From the NCBI RefSeq assembly GCF_000143415.4, contig NW_003314282.1, positions 647,221-711,220 of the forward strand: a stretch of 64,000 nt of DNA, read 5' to 3'. A model generated the notes under the pieces. It made no database searches and was not told the DNA's origin. It was given only the letters and a program-made list of their open reading frames with translations. Shown here piece after piece: positions 23,870 through 34,414 of the stretch. How positions within the stretch are numbered: the stretch's first letter is position 1; each line of letters opens with the position of its first letter. A program made the position numbers and the translations under genes. The stretch comes from Selaginella moellendorffii (taxonomy: Eukaryota > Streptophyta > Lycopodiopsida > Selaginellales > Selaginellaceae).

Positions 23870-24260
23870 ATGATATTTAATAAATTTAGTGAAGTGTTAA
23901 AGAGCCACTTTAACTCCCCCAAAAATCAAATGATCAATGCTCCCAATTTAAGTGTAAGTGGCATTATTTACTTAGATACTTAGTGTGGTTCATCAAAACC
24001 CCACTCTAGCCACATAGTTACAGCACTTAAGGGCAAAAAGTGAGGAAAGTACCCATGAAATTTGTGTAAAGCCATAGTGTTTTGAAATGTTATCCTAAAG
24101 TCCTAAATGGTGGAAAGGAAGAAGAGTAATCCTCTTGTATAGTGACTAAAGACATGGTTACATGACGAAGAAGTCTTAAAGGTCAGTGGGATATAATGGT
24201 TGGGCTTTTGAACCTTTACCCAATGGCAATGTTAGTGAACACAACCATAGATGGAGAAGG
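23870..24260 (+). repeat. Inverted repeat arm B
   Basis: This is the forward partner of arm A. The arms may be two opposite-facing copies of one repeat or the ends of a larger fold-back element. I see no transposase between them. Confidence 0.6.
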
Positions 24261-25955
24261 ATTAGTGTTTTTTATATCTTTAGGCATCATAAGGATGCTA
24301 AGGGGTGATTTTAGAATGATTACTCATGGATGAAGGACCCATTCTTTGAAAAACAAAACTATAGCATAGCTTTAGATTATATTTATTTACCCTTGTCTCA
24401 TTGGTGAGCACTTGGATCAAGTGCAAAGGTTAAATGGTGCCATTTATGGGGTTAGCATACCCCTAAGTCCAGAATAAAACTCATAAAGGTTGTGAGTGAG
24501 ACTTATTCAAGTGGTCAAAAGTGTAATTAAGTGAATAGAAAATTTAATTGCTTACATGATAACAATCTTTTATAAAAGTGATTTTGTGATGTATTTATGT
24601 TTTTTCTTTTTGTGGAAGTCAAAATTTGTGTGTAGCTCCTACTTGAATGATTGTAGTGATGGTGATAGTAGTAGAGTTGGTGACTATGATATGGGGAAAG
24701 GGTTTTGTAAAACTTGGAGAAGGGCTACTCTATTGTGGAGTTTGTGTGATTGGCCATACCTTAGTAGCTTGTATTGACAATAAATTTGGCCTATCAAGAT
24801 TTCCATTAAAAGGCTCCCAATCAAACATTCTTTAATCCTTAGTGCAATTTGAATCCCAGACAATGTGCTTCAAGGTAAGGAATCTTGTATATGCAATTAA
24901 TTCTATTTGCTAATAGATTTTTTCTTATAATAAGAATAATGATTGTTGAGACTATATTCATGATGAACTTACGGGTTTATTTATTTGTTTTGTGCAAATA
25001 TCTCTATTAGCTGTTTAAAAATATAGCTAATTCTTAAATAGAGGTATTACAACCCACCTTTATGTATTTTTTGGTAAGAGTAGTTGTTCTTTGTTTTCCT
25101 TGGCTAAGTCTAATTTTTTATTTGTTTAGAATATAATATTCTTAACTCTTTCACTAGCAACACTCTCTAGTTTTCCTCTAAAGATAGACAAAAGCCAAGT
25201 AAGATTTCTTAGATTTCTCAAAATAAAGAGACTAACTTGTAAATTATAATTTTGCACTAGTATTGCATTAATGCTTCCACAAAAAAATTCAATTTTTATG
25301 TGTGATTGCATGATTTAGTAATTTGTTGTAGCCTATGAGGTTTGAGGACAACAAGAACATCATAATGATGCTTCCACAATGATCTGAAAGTGATGTTCTC
25401 GTCAAGTCTTCCTTTGCTAGTGATCAAGAGTTAAGATTTTCCTAGAAACTAGGGTCTAACTCTAGTTCAAATTGGGGGGATTTACAAGAGATTTGTCCGG
25501 GAAAGTGTGTGCTACAACTTGTGTAGACAATTGGAACCATTAGTTCACTGGATGAGAGAGGAGCAAGGCAAGATTGGTCAAGTGAGGAAGTGGAGAGTGT
25601 TTTGAAAGGAGGTTGATAATCCGATCTACATTCAAATGGGTTGTAGCAATCACAAAGACATTTTTTGGATTGTGACAATAGTTGATTCTGATCTTTTTGA
25701 TCTTTGCACTGCCTTTTAGAGAAATACAGACACGTTCTACTGGAACTAGTGTGTTTTGCGGAAACAAAATAATCTTGAAAGCTATAAGAATTTCCTTAAA
25801 GCAAAATTTTATACTTGACCACATGGTAAAATCTTTTCCTTTTAATTTACATTCTCCCAGTCTGTGGGCTTTAGAGTTATATTTCTAGTATGATAAAGTT
25901 TTTGGTTGTGCAGGATTGCATCAAGATCTCTTGAGGTGGACCAGACGCTCACACT

Positions 25956-25980
25956 CTCTCTCTCTCTCTCTCTCTCTCTT
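25956..25980 (+). repeat. (CT)n microsatellite
   Basis: A run of about a dozen CT units following the phrase cagacgctcaca. No gene context. Confidence 0.9.
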
Positions 25981-26115
25981 AAATGGGGAAATAAATTTTA
26001 AAAAAATATATTCAAATAACTAAATAAAAACTATAAACTGGAAATGATGTACTCTTTTAAAGTTTTAAATTTTAGCCAAACAACTTAGTGATGAGCCTGT
26101 GCTACCAACTTCACA

Positions 26116-26262
26116 AAGAACAGCCAACTCGATCTCATGAACTTTAGCAAGCCTATATGTTTGAGTGTCTCCCTTGGAAAAAGTTCTTAAAGAACAGCCA
26201 ACTCGATCTCATAAACTTTAGCAAGCCTATATGCTTGAGTGTCTCCCTTGGAAAAAGTTCCT
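26116..26262 (+). repeat. Tandem duplication, unit about 74 bases, two copies
   Basis: The phrase aagaacagccaactcgatct and the next 50 or so bases, up to ggaaaaagttc, occur twice in a row with only a few differences. The duplication is recent compared with the surrounding decay. Confidence 0.85.
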
Positions 26263-26864
26263 CCACTTGCTCATCATTCTTCAAAATAACTGCCTTTCCA
26301 TGGAATGCTTTGTTTGTGGCCAACAGTTCTTGGTCCTCAATCATTGCAACCGCATCCATGGCTTGAGAGCAAGATGGTCTTGAGAACAAGACAATGTTAT
26401 GTTCTCATGAAAATCTTTATAAACAATTTTAAAGGCTAGCCAATTCCTATATAAGTTTATGTCATTTGCCTATGAACTAAATATTTGTTTTGTTTATACT
26501 AGTTATTGTGGGGTTTGACCTGCAATACTTTTGTGAGTGTGAGTTGATAATGTTCTCAAAACCATAGGTCAAGTGCTGCAAACAACACCACAAAAGAGCC
26601 CTCTTCACCACATACTTGCTCTAGTACTATACAAAATGTGCTTTGAACTCTTCTTTTGCTTGTTTCTTGCTGTAAAGTTGTGTTTCACAAGGTTTGCTAT
26701 TTTGTGTTTGTTTTGTTTTGTTTTGTTTTTTCTTTTTATATTTGCTTTTTTCCTTTCAGCTATTTTAAGTTTGGATTTTTGTGATGAATTATTAGGCTGG
26801 CTTTGTGAGTGTGGTGGTCCTTAATCATGAAAACCTGGAGACATTCCAGTCATAGCTATGATAT

Positions 26865-28024
26865 TGTAAGCCACAAATTTTTCCTTTCCAATTTGCCAAC
26901 TTACCTCATCTATCCGTCCAACGCTGCCTTGGCTTTTGCTAAGTTCCCTCGCCAAGGTTCTCGCCTATGGTACCAGCTCCTACTTGGTTTCAGCTACTCA
27001 CTGCACGAGCAACGGAGTGTTAGCCATCCTTCCACGGATTCCCAAATCATTCCCAATCCCCCTCCCTGGGTTAGACTGGACTTAAGGTTCGGCTACACTC
27101 CCCGCAAGCACAAGCAGCCAAGCACACCAAGCTTCCAGGTTCCTAACATCCCTTGGTACCACAAGACTTGATCATGGGACCCTCTAAATCCCAAGTCTTG
27201 AGTGCAACACTTGCTTCGGGATGCCGGGGCGAAACACCGTGGCCTAGCGGCCCGGTATGGGTACCTCTCGCCCCCCACTTCCATCCCGAAGGAAGGCCCA
27301 AGCCCCTAGGGAGGGCGAGGACCAATGAGCCGCATGGTACTCAAGTGGGGCACCACTCCACATGAGCCGGGAGCACCGCAATCGGTTTCCCTTTCGGGAG
27401 TGGGAGCTGCTCTTGAGCACTTCCTTGGATGGCCCCTCCGGCACCAGCCAAGTCCATGCTCACTCCCACCCAAGGCCCCTCGGTCCCAGTCTCAACCTCA
27501 AGTCGGTTTGGAAGCCCAACTGGAGAGTCCCTTCAAAACTGGTTCCTGGACCTCACTATCCCTACTATACTTTTGGAACCCCCTGCAGCCCCCCCCCCCC
27601 CCACCAACGTTTGCGAGAAAAAGGCTTTGTGTTTTCACCCCTTGACCCGTATTAGTATTTGGACTTAGTCTCTGGCTCGATCTCGGACCCGATTTCGGAT
27701 CCGACTTCGGAGTCGGTTTCGGACTCGATCTCGGACTCGATCTCGGACCCGATCTCGGACCCGACTTCGGACTCGACCTCGGACTCGGTCTCGGACCCGA
27801 TTTCGGATCTCGGACTCCGTCTCGAACTCGGTCTCGAACTCGGACTCGAACTCGGTCCCCGAGTCGGTCTCGGACTCGATTCCGGACTCGATCTTGAACT
27901 CGGTCCTAGAGTCAGTCTTGGACTCGATCTTCGACTTGGTCTCATCCGATGAACTCTTTGTCATTTTGGTCATGCTTTCGGGGTTCCTTTAGCCTACGAC
28001 ACCTCGGCGAGTTGGTTCCTTACA
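26865..28024 (-). repeat. Element 1 LTR, 3' copy in element orientation
   Basis: The left LTR begins TGTAAGCCAC and ends TTCCTTACA. It contains a C-run near 27,589 and a degenerate hexanucleotide array at 27,660-27,950. Confidence 0.93.
27660..27950 (+). repeat. Degenerate hexanucleotide array inside the left LTR
   Basis: About 290 bases built from 6-base units such as GGACTC, GATCTC, GGACCC and GACTTC. All six frames are open here and code Ser/Glu/Asp/Arg-rich products, as expected of a 6-base repeat. The other LTR has the same array at 34,043-34,335. Confidence 0.9.
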
Positions 28025-28037
28025 ACTCCACCACCCA
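28025..28037 (-). other. Element 1 polypurine tract
   Basis: On the minus strand it reads GGGTGGTGGAGT directly before the 3' LTR, the expected place for plus-strand DNA priming. Confidence 0.7.
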
Positions 28038-28420
28038 TAGAAGAAGTTCGATGCCCACATCGAACGTCTCGTTTTATCCTACGACTTGTTGACCATGTCT
28101 CCGGGGGCATCCCCCCACTTAGCGGTGTGCCTAAGTTAGCCTCCCCGGCCAAGAGCCCATGACAACGGAATATAGGTGTCCCTATACTCCTCACCTCACC
28201 ACGCCCTAGTATAGGGTCGGGACTTGAACCCAGCCTTGCTTTACTAGGGGTTGGGAACCCAACCTCCGTAGAATACGTCTACGGATTCGACATCCCCGCA
28301 GGGAGTCGGGCGTAGCTCCCTACGCCTGGTCGACCTAGCTAACCCATGCTAATTAGCTTACCTTCGGCGCGCCTTCGGGTCCCAACATATGCCATTGCTC
28401 AACTTCTCAAATTGATACTT

Positions 28421-28802
28421 TTAATTGAACTTTGCATAAGTACATAGAGTTCTGCCATGTAGAAATTCCTCCACTAGATCTTGCGCGTTCGCTAGGTTCT
28501 CCTCCGGTTCCCAGGTTGCTTCGCAGTGTGGAAATCCTTTCCACTTCACATGGAACTCTCTCACCTCGCGTCCTTGTCGCTTGCTCTTGCGCGCATTGAG
28601 GATGGCTTTGACTTCGTATTCCTCCTCCCCTTGGATAACCTCAGGTAAAGGTCTTACTTGGTCCTTGCGAAGCGGATCCTCAAAATACGGCTTGAGTAAG
28701 TTCACGTGGAACACGGGATGCATCTTCCCCATCTCTCAAGGAAGTCGGAGACGGTAAGCCACTTTACCGATTCGAGCCTCAATCTCGTAAGGCCCCGCGA
28801 AC
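28421..28802 (-). pseudogene. Element 1 integrase C-terminus and chromodomain
   Basis: The last coding block of the polyprotein. After the second intron-like insert the frame resumes with FAGPYEIEARIGKVAYRLRLP, is cut by a TGA at 28,736-28,738, and continues with MHPVFHVNLLKPYF. It ends in a chromodomain (EYEVKAILNARKS, FHVKWKGFP, ATWEPEENL). Chromodomains on gypsy integrases guide insertion into marked chromatin. The TGA is best explained as a CGA arginine codon changed by CpG deamination. Confidence 0.88.
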
Positions 28803-28854
28803 CTGTTTAAGGAACTCAAGATCAATTCATTTACAGGAATACATGCATTTTTAC
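28803..28854 (-). other. Intron-like insert 2 in element 1 (52 bases)
   Basis: It begins GTAAAA and ends TTAAACAG on the minus strand. Read through, it puts a stop (28,851-28,853) directly after KLTQ-R. Removed, it joins KLTQR to FAGPYEI, the normal sequence of this integrase region. Its 52 bases are not a multiple of three, so removal is needed for frame. Size and ends match the ordinary introns of neighbouring genes. Confidence 0.75.
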
Positions 28855-29272
28855 CTTTGGGTCAACTTCCAGCTGATCCCACTTGGTAGCCTGAGGTTCT
28901 TGGTGTTCAGCCACACCTTCTCCCCAGCTTGGAACTCCACATCTCGACGCTTTTGGTTCGTGTACTTAGTTTGCCTTTGTTGAGCCTGTTCCAAGGAATC
29001 CCTCACTAGATTCCAAATGTTGAGTCTTTCCGCCGTGAATGCCTCCACTGCGGGTAACTCTCCATGATACTCGGCCACGCCGAGTTCCACAGGACCTTCA
29101 ATAGCTCGCCCATTGATGACTTCCCATGGACTCACCCCGATGCTCGAATGTGGTGAGTTGTTATAACACATTTCCGCAAGTTCCAAATGACTTACCCAGT
29201 CGGTCTGGTCTCCCGAGACATAGCATCGCAAATAATCCTCCAGCTGCCTATTCACCCTTTCCGTTTGTCCGT
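28855..29272 (-). pseudogene. Element 1 integrase, C-terminal half of the catalytic core
   Basis: It opens with DGQTERVNRQLEDYLRCY, the conserved end of the integrase core, and continues through YNNSPHSSIGVSPWEVINGR to RRDVEFQAGEKVWLNTKNL. It is in frame with the upstream polyprotein only if the 47-base insert at 29,273-29,319 is removed. Confidence 0.88.
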
Positions 29273-29319
29273 CTGTCAAGAAGTGTTAGTGCCATCAATC
29301 TTGACTCAATACCCATTAC
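29273..29319 (-). other. Intron-like insert 1 in element 1 (47 bases)
   Basis: It starts GTAATG and ends CTTGACAG, with CACTAACAC (a good branch-point match) about 15 bases before the 3' end. It splits the integrase motif HPQTDGQTER exactly between ACA-G and AC-GGA. Both sides carry a GACAG direct repeat. Unspliced it causes a frameshift and stop. Confidence 0.78.
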
Positions 29320-32300
29320 CTGTCTGTGGGTGATAGGCCGTGCTGAATTTCAACTTGGTGCGATACTGTTCTAGGAGTGTCCTCCAGAACCTACTGGTGA
29401 AGATCTTATCTCGATCTGAGATAATCTCTTCCGGCCTTCCCCGCACTCGAACCACTTGTTCAAAGAACAGCTTCGCCACACCTTCCGCATCCACATCCGT
29501 TGTGGTGGGTATGAAATGTGCCATCTTTGAAAATCGGTCCACCACCACGAATATCGCATCGAACCCCTCGCTTGGGGGTAGTCCCGTGATGAAGTCCATC
29601 GTGAGACATTTCCATGGACGATCTGGAATGGGGATGCTTTGCAACAAGCCCCCACTAGCCTTCGTCACGGCTTTGACCTGCTGACATGTTGGACATGTCT
29701 TTACATAGTCTTGGACGTCCTTAGCCATATCTGGCCAGTGATACTTCCTTTTGAGTAAGCCCATCGTCTTGGGCACTCCGCCGTGTCCCGCGAGAGGTCC
29801 GTCATGACACTCTTCCAAGGCTACTTTCCTTAGTTCCCCTTCTGGAACATACACCCTCGTTTGCTTGTAATATATGAGTCCGTTGCGTTCCGCATAGCCC
29901 GTTTTCTCTTCCGTTGGCAGCTCACCTCTCTGGTGAGCTTCCTGCGCCTCCAGGTTCCTCAGCAACACTTCTTGTGCTAGACCATCACTCTCGTATGCGG
30001 TCCGCACATCGTCCCAAAAGGTTGCTGTCGCGCTAGATATCGCCAACTTCAAGCTCGCTTTTCGACTTAGCGCATCTGCCACGATGTTGCTCTTCCCAGG
30101 CTTGTACAGGATCTCGCAATCAAACTCGGCCAAAGCATTGGCCCACCGACCTTGTTTTCCCCTTAGGTCGGGCTGTGACAAGAAGTGTTTCGTTGCCACA
30201 TTGTCCGTGTAAACCTTGAAGTGTCTCCCAAGGTAGTGTCGCCACTCCTTGAGCGCCTTGACCACCGCAAACAATTCCTTCTCGTGGGCAGGCCACTTCC
30301 GTTGAGCCTTGTCCAACTTCTTCGAGAAGAACGCTACTGGATGGTTGTCTTGCTTCAAAACTGCGCCCAACGCAAAGTCCGAAGCATCCGTGTCTACCTC
30401 AAAGTCCTTACCAAAGTCTGGTAATGCCAACACCGGAGCCTTCCTCAACTTCCCTTTGAGGTGGACGAATGCTGCCTCGCATTCCGCTGTCCATACCATC
30501 TTCCCTTTTCCTGTTTGGTCCGTTAAGGGCAGGGCTACTCTCGAATAGTGTCTGATAAACTTTCGATAGTAGTTGCATAGCCCCAGGAACGCCCTCAACT
30601 CATGTACATTCGATGGTCGTTCCCATTCCTGGATCGCTTGGACCTTCTCCGGGTCCACCTTGAGCCCGTCCTGGCCCACCACATGCCCGAGAAACTTTAC
30701 CTCTTGTTGAGCAAAGTCACATTTGCTCTCTTTAGCATACAGTTTGTGTTCCCTTAGTTTCTCAAACACCTTCGCCAAGTGTTCGGCATGCTCCTCTAGC
30801 GTCTCGCTATAGATCAGGATGTTGTCAATATAGACGACTACGAAGCGATCCAGATAGGGTATAAAGATGTGGTTCATCAACGCCGAAAACGTTGCCGGCG
30901 CATTGCACAGCCCAAAGGGCATCACCAAAAACTCAAAGCTCCCATACCTCGTTCGACAGGTTGTCTTCTCGACATCTTCCTCAGCTACCCTGATCTGGTA
31001 GTATCCTGACCTTAGGTCAATCCTCGAGAAGTATTTTGCCTTTCCCAACCTATCGAACAGGTCCTCGATCCTTGGCAAAGGGTACTTGTTCTTCTTGGTA
31101 TACTTGTTGAGCAACCGGTAGTCTATGCACATGCGCATAGATCCATCTTTCTTTTTCACAAATAGCACCGGCGCCCCATACGGCGACTTGCTCAACCTAA
31201 CATACCCTTTGTCCACCAACTCCTCTAGTTGGCTCTTGAGCTCCTTGAGTTCTTTTTCGTTCAATCGATAGGGTGGACGAACCACCGCCTCAGCACCCTC
31301 GACCAGCTCAATCTTATGTTCTATCGGTCGTGCGGGGGGCAACCCCGCCGGTAGCTCCTCCGGCATCGTATCCTGGAATTGGTCCAGCACCTGCTGGATC
31401 ACTAAAGGTACTTCTTCCGTTCTTGTCTTTTTGTCACTCTTCACCGAGAGTAAGCACAAAAAGGCTGCCTTAGTCCCTTTAGTGAGTTGTCCTCTCGTGG
31501 ACACCAGGTTTAAGCATGACTCTTTGGCTTTGCTTTGCCCTACCTTTAGATCCTGGGCCTCCACCCTAGATCTTCTTCCTTGGGCATTCGCCAATACCAC
31601 AAGGTTCCTACCTTGTCCATGCAGGGCTACCACGAACCGATTAAACCAATCCATTCCGAAGATCACGTCAAATCCCGCCATGTCCAACATGGTGAAATCC
31701 ATGTCCACTTTCCATGTCCCCACTTCGACTCTCGCTTGTCGAAGTACCTCATCGGTGCTTTGGCTACCTTGAACAAACTCTATAGTCCTTGGTTCGCCTA
31801 GCCGCTGCACCGTTAGTCCGGCTTGCCGGACTATGTCTGCAGCCACAAAATTATCCAAAGCACCCGTGTCAATAAGGATCTTAACAAAGCTACCTCCGAA
31901 CTTCCCTCGGAGGGCTAGTAGATGTCGCGAACGACTTTCTACCAAAGTTGCTCGTGTAATGAGTAACTTTGAGTTAGGGACTGGATCACATACCTCAGTT
32001 TGGACTTCACCCGACTTGATGGCCATATTGGCTCTGGCCTTCTTCGGGTAGGGACATTCCCTCGAGAAGTGTCCCGCTTCGCCGCAGTTGTAGCATACGT
32101 TGTTTCCCACGCTGCTATACGACTTGACCTTCTTATCCGTGGGTTTGTCTTTTTTCGCTTGACTCCCCCACGTACTCGCTCGCTGGCCACCGGATTTGCC
32201 TTTCCGGAACCCCGAGGACTCATTCTTAGAGAAACTCTTTTTGAATTTCCCCTTGCTATACGTTCCCCTTGGTTTGGCCCCTTTGCTAAATGTGAATCCC

Positions 32301-32722
32301 GACCCCGTCGTGTTCCCCTTTCGCAGGTTATCGTTGAAATGCACCTTGATGGCCGCATCCAACGCTTCCTTGTAGTTGGTCGGGTTCCACCGCATCACCT
32401 CACCGCGAGCCCAAGTTTGCAAACCTGATATGAAGGCATGGAACGCATCCATATCCCCCATGTCCGTGACAAGTATCCTCTTTGCCATGAACCCATTCAC
32501 ATATTCCTGGATGGTTCCAGTCTGCTTCAGCCTACTCAACTCATCTCTCAGATGCAGAGTGGCATTCGGAGGAACGTATGTTGCGCGGATCCTCGCCTTC
32601 ATCATATCCCAAGTGGCCACTGGTCCTTCGTTGGCCTCCATCGTTCTCCACCAAGACTTGGCATTATCTGCCAAGTATGGTTTTGCACATGGGACCTTCT
32701 CCGAGCTCGGTAACCGCAACGC
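29320..32722 (-). pseudogene. Element 1 gag 3' part, protease, RT, RNase H and integrase N-terminus
   Basis: A long open frame of about 1,130 residues in the same frame as the gag start. Landmarks in order: WWRTME gag core, zinc knuckle [14 protein letters not shown] (about 32,055-32,095), protease [12 protein letters not shown], reverse transcriptase ([38 protein letters not shown]), RNase H ([15 protein letters not shown]), and the integrase HHCC finger with ITMDF-type and SDRD segments. The RT active site reads YIDN at 30,821-30,823 instead of YIDD, which should abolish polymerase activity. A TGA (32,723-32,725) separates this frame from the gag start. Confidence 0.92.
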
Positions 32723-33193
32723 TCAGAAGTAGTCCTCCATATCGTAAAACCAATCCTCCACCACCTTATAGTCGTTCACTCCCTTGAAGACCGGTGGGGG
32801 CTTTGGTTTGTACTTGGGAACTGCCTGAGGGACTGATTCTACTTCGGTCTGTTCGACCTTGTCTGGTTTTGCCTCAGTCCCAGCCGAAAGATCCACACCT
32901 TCTGCGCTGCCAGCATCCGCAGTCTTTTTCTTTTTCTTCCGCCTCTCGTCACGTTTTAGCTTGCGTACGAGAGTTTCGAGCAGGGCATTGGTCTGTGCCA
33001 ACTGTCCTTCTAGCACGTCCAATCGAGCCTTGGACGACCGAACCTCGCCACCGGACTCCTGTTTGGAAGTTTCCTCACTAGAGTCCTCCTCATGCAAGGA
33101 TTCTTCATCCATAGCCTCTTGTTCGACCGGAGGCTCTAGCTCCGGCGGAGGTTCCGTCTCCGCCTGGGTTTGCTTATGCCCTGCCCTTGCCAT
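32723..33193 (-). pseudogene. Element 1 gag N-terminus
   Basis: ATG 33193 opens MARAGHKQTQAETEPPPE. It runs through an acidic low-complexity region, a short coiled-coil-like stretch (LDVLEGQLAQTNALLETLV), a Lys/Arg cluster and the gag core start VFKGVNDYKVVEDWFYDMEDYF. A TGA then interrupts, but the reading frame continues unchanged into the large pol frame, so gag and pol were one polyprotein. The stop fits a CGA to TGA change. Confidence 0.88.
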
Positions 33194-33235
33194 CTCCCAG
33201 CAATCCGCCTCTATCCTTCGCTAGAACTGAGATAA

Positions 33236-33250
33236 AGGCTCCGATACCAA
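33236..33250 (-). other. Element 1 primer-binding site, initiator tRNA-Met type
   Basis: The minus strand reads TTGGTATCGGAGCC just inside the 5' LTR. It matches the common plant primer-binding sequence for initiator methionine tRNA (TGGTATCAGAGC) with one mismatch. Confidence 0.8.
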
Positions 33251-33252
33251 AT

Positions 33253-34409
33253 TGTAAGCCACAAATTTTTCCTTTCCAATTTGCCAGCTTACCTCGTCTA
33301 TCCGTCCAACGCTGCCTTGGCTTTTGCTAAGTTCCCTCGCCAAGGTTCTCGCCTATGGTACCAGCTCCTACTTGGTTTCAGCTACTCACTGCACGAGCAA
33401 CGGAGTGTTAGCCATCCTTCCACGGATTCCCAAATCACTCCCAATCCCCCTCCCCGGGTTAGACTGGACTTAAGGTTCGGCTACACTCCCCGCAAGCACA
33501 AGCAGCCAAGCACACCAAGCTTCCAGGTTCCTAACATCCCTTGGTACCACAAGACTTGATCATGGGACCCTCTAAATCCCAAGTCTTGAGTGCAACACTT
33601 GCTTCGGGATGCCGGGGCGAAACACCGTGGCCTAGCGGCCCGGTATGGGTACCTCTCGCCCCCCACTTCCATCCCGAAGGAAAGCCCAAGCCCCTAGGGA
33701 GGGCGAGGACCAATGAGCCGCATGGTACTCAAGTGGGGCACCACTCCACATGAGCCGGGAGCACCGCAATCGGTTTCCCTTTCGGGAGTGGGAGCTGCTC
33801 TTGAGCACTTCCTTGGATGGCCCCTCCGGCACCAGCCAAGTCCATGCTCACTCCCACCCAAGGCCCCTCGGTCCCAGTCTCAACCTCAAGTCGGTTTGGA
33901 AGCCCAACTGGAGAGTCCCTTCAAAACTGGTTCCTGGACCTCACTATCCCTACTATACTTTTGGAACCCCCTGCAGCCCCCCCCCCCCCCCCCCCGGGAG
34001 ACGCACGCTTTGGGCTTTCACCCCTTGACCCGTATTAGTATTTGGACTTAGTCTCTGGCTCGATCTCGGACCCGATTTCGGATCCGACTTCAGATTCGGT
34101 TTCGGACTCGATCTCGGACTCGATCTCGGACCCGATCTCGAACCCGACTTCGGACTCAACCTCGGACTCGGTCTCGGACCCGATTTCGGATCTCGGACTC
34201 CGTCTCGAACTCGGTCTCGAACTCGAACTCGAACTCGGTCCCCGAGTCGGTCTCGGACTCGATTCCGGACTCGATCTCGAACTCGGTCCTAGAGTCGGTC
34301 TTGGACTCGATCTTCGACTTGGTCTCATCCGATGAACTCTTTGTCATTTTGGTCATGCTTTCGGGGTGTTCCTTTAGCCTACGACACCTCGGCGAGTTGG
34401 TTCCTTACA
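33253..34409 (-). repeat. Element 1 LTR, 5' copy in element orientation
   Basis: The right LTR, nearly identical to 26,865-28,024, also carries a C-run (near 33,980) and the hexanucleotide array. Differences from the partner are scattered substitutions and a change next to the C-run. Confidence 0.93.
34043..34335 (+). repeat. Degenerate hexanucleotide array inside the right LTR
   Basis: Counterpart of the array at 27,660-27,950, with the same 6-base period and a few unit changes. Confidence 0.9.
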
Positions 34410-34414
34410 GATAT

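Larger units (their letters stand above)
19957..26864. other. AT-rich repeat-derived desert
   Basis: Nearly 7 kb of AT-rich sequence without any convincing gene. It contains fragments of a dispersed LTR-like family (about 20,720-20,945), a diverged inverted repeat pair (about 22,300-22,790 and 23,870-24,260), a short tandem duplication (26,116-26,262) and CT and TTTTG microsatellites (about 25,960 and 26,710). Open frames longer than 60 codons here show no known domain. Confidence 0.6.
26865..34409 (-). mobile_element. Ty3/gypsy chromovirus-type LTR retrotransposon (element 1)
   Basis: A full-length element of 7,545 bases read on the minus strand. Two LTRs of about 1.16 kb begin TGTAAG and end CTTACA, flanked by the 5-base target duplication GATAT (26,860-26,864 and 34,410-34,414). 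Next to the element's 5' LTR (right side) is a primer-binding site resembling initiator tRNA-Met; next to its 3' LTR (left side) is a purine-rich tract. The internal order is gag, zinc knuckle, protease, reverse transcriptase, RNase H, integrase, chromodomain. The aligned parts of the LTRs differ at only a handful of positions, so insertion is fairly recent, yet the copy is dead: two in-frame TGA codons and a changed RT active site. Two intron-like inserts lie in the integrase part. Confidence 0.95.

Noticed and set aside
26153..26389. 78-codon minus-strand frame containing QELLATNKAFHGKAVILKND
   Set aside because: It spans a tandem duplication in repeat-rich DNA, has no neighbours or domain, and could not be tied to a gene.
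27652..27973. Long overlapping open frames on both strands rich in Ser, Glu and Arg
   Set aside because: They come from the 6-base repeat in the LTR; a hexanucleotide array is open in every frame and codes no real protein.
28190..28260. tRNA-like T-arm (ggttcaagtccc on the minus strand) inside element 1
   Set aside because: I could not find a matching acceptor stem, D-arm and anticodon arm at the right spacing, so it is not annotated as a tRNA.
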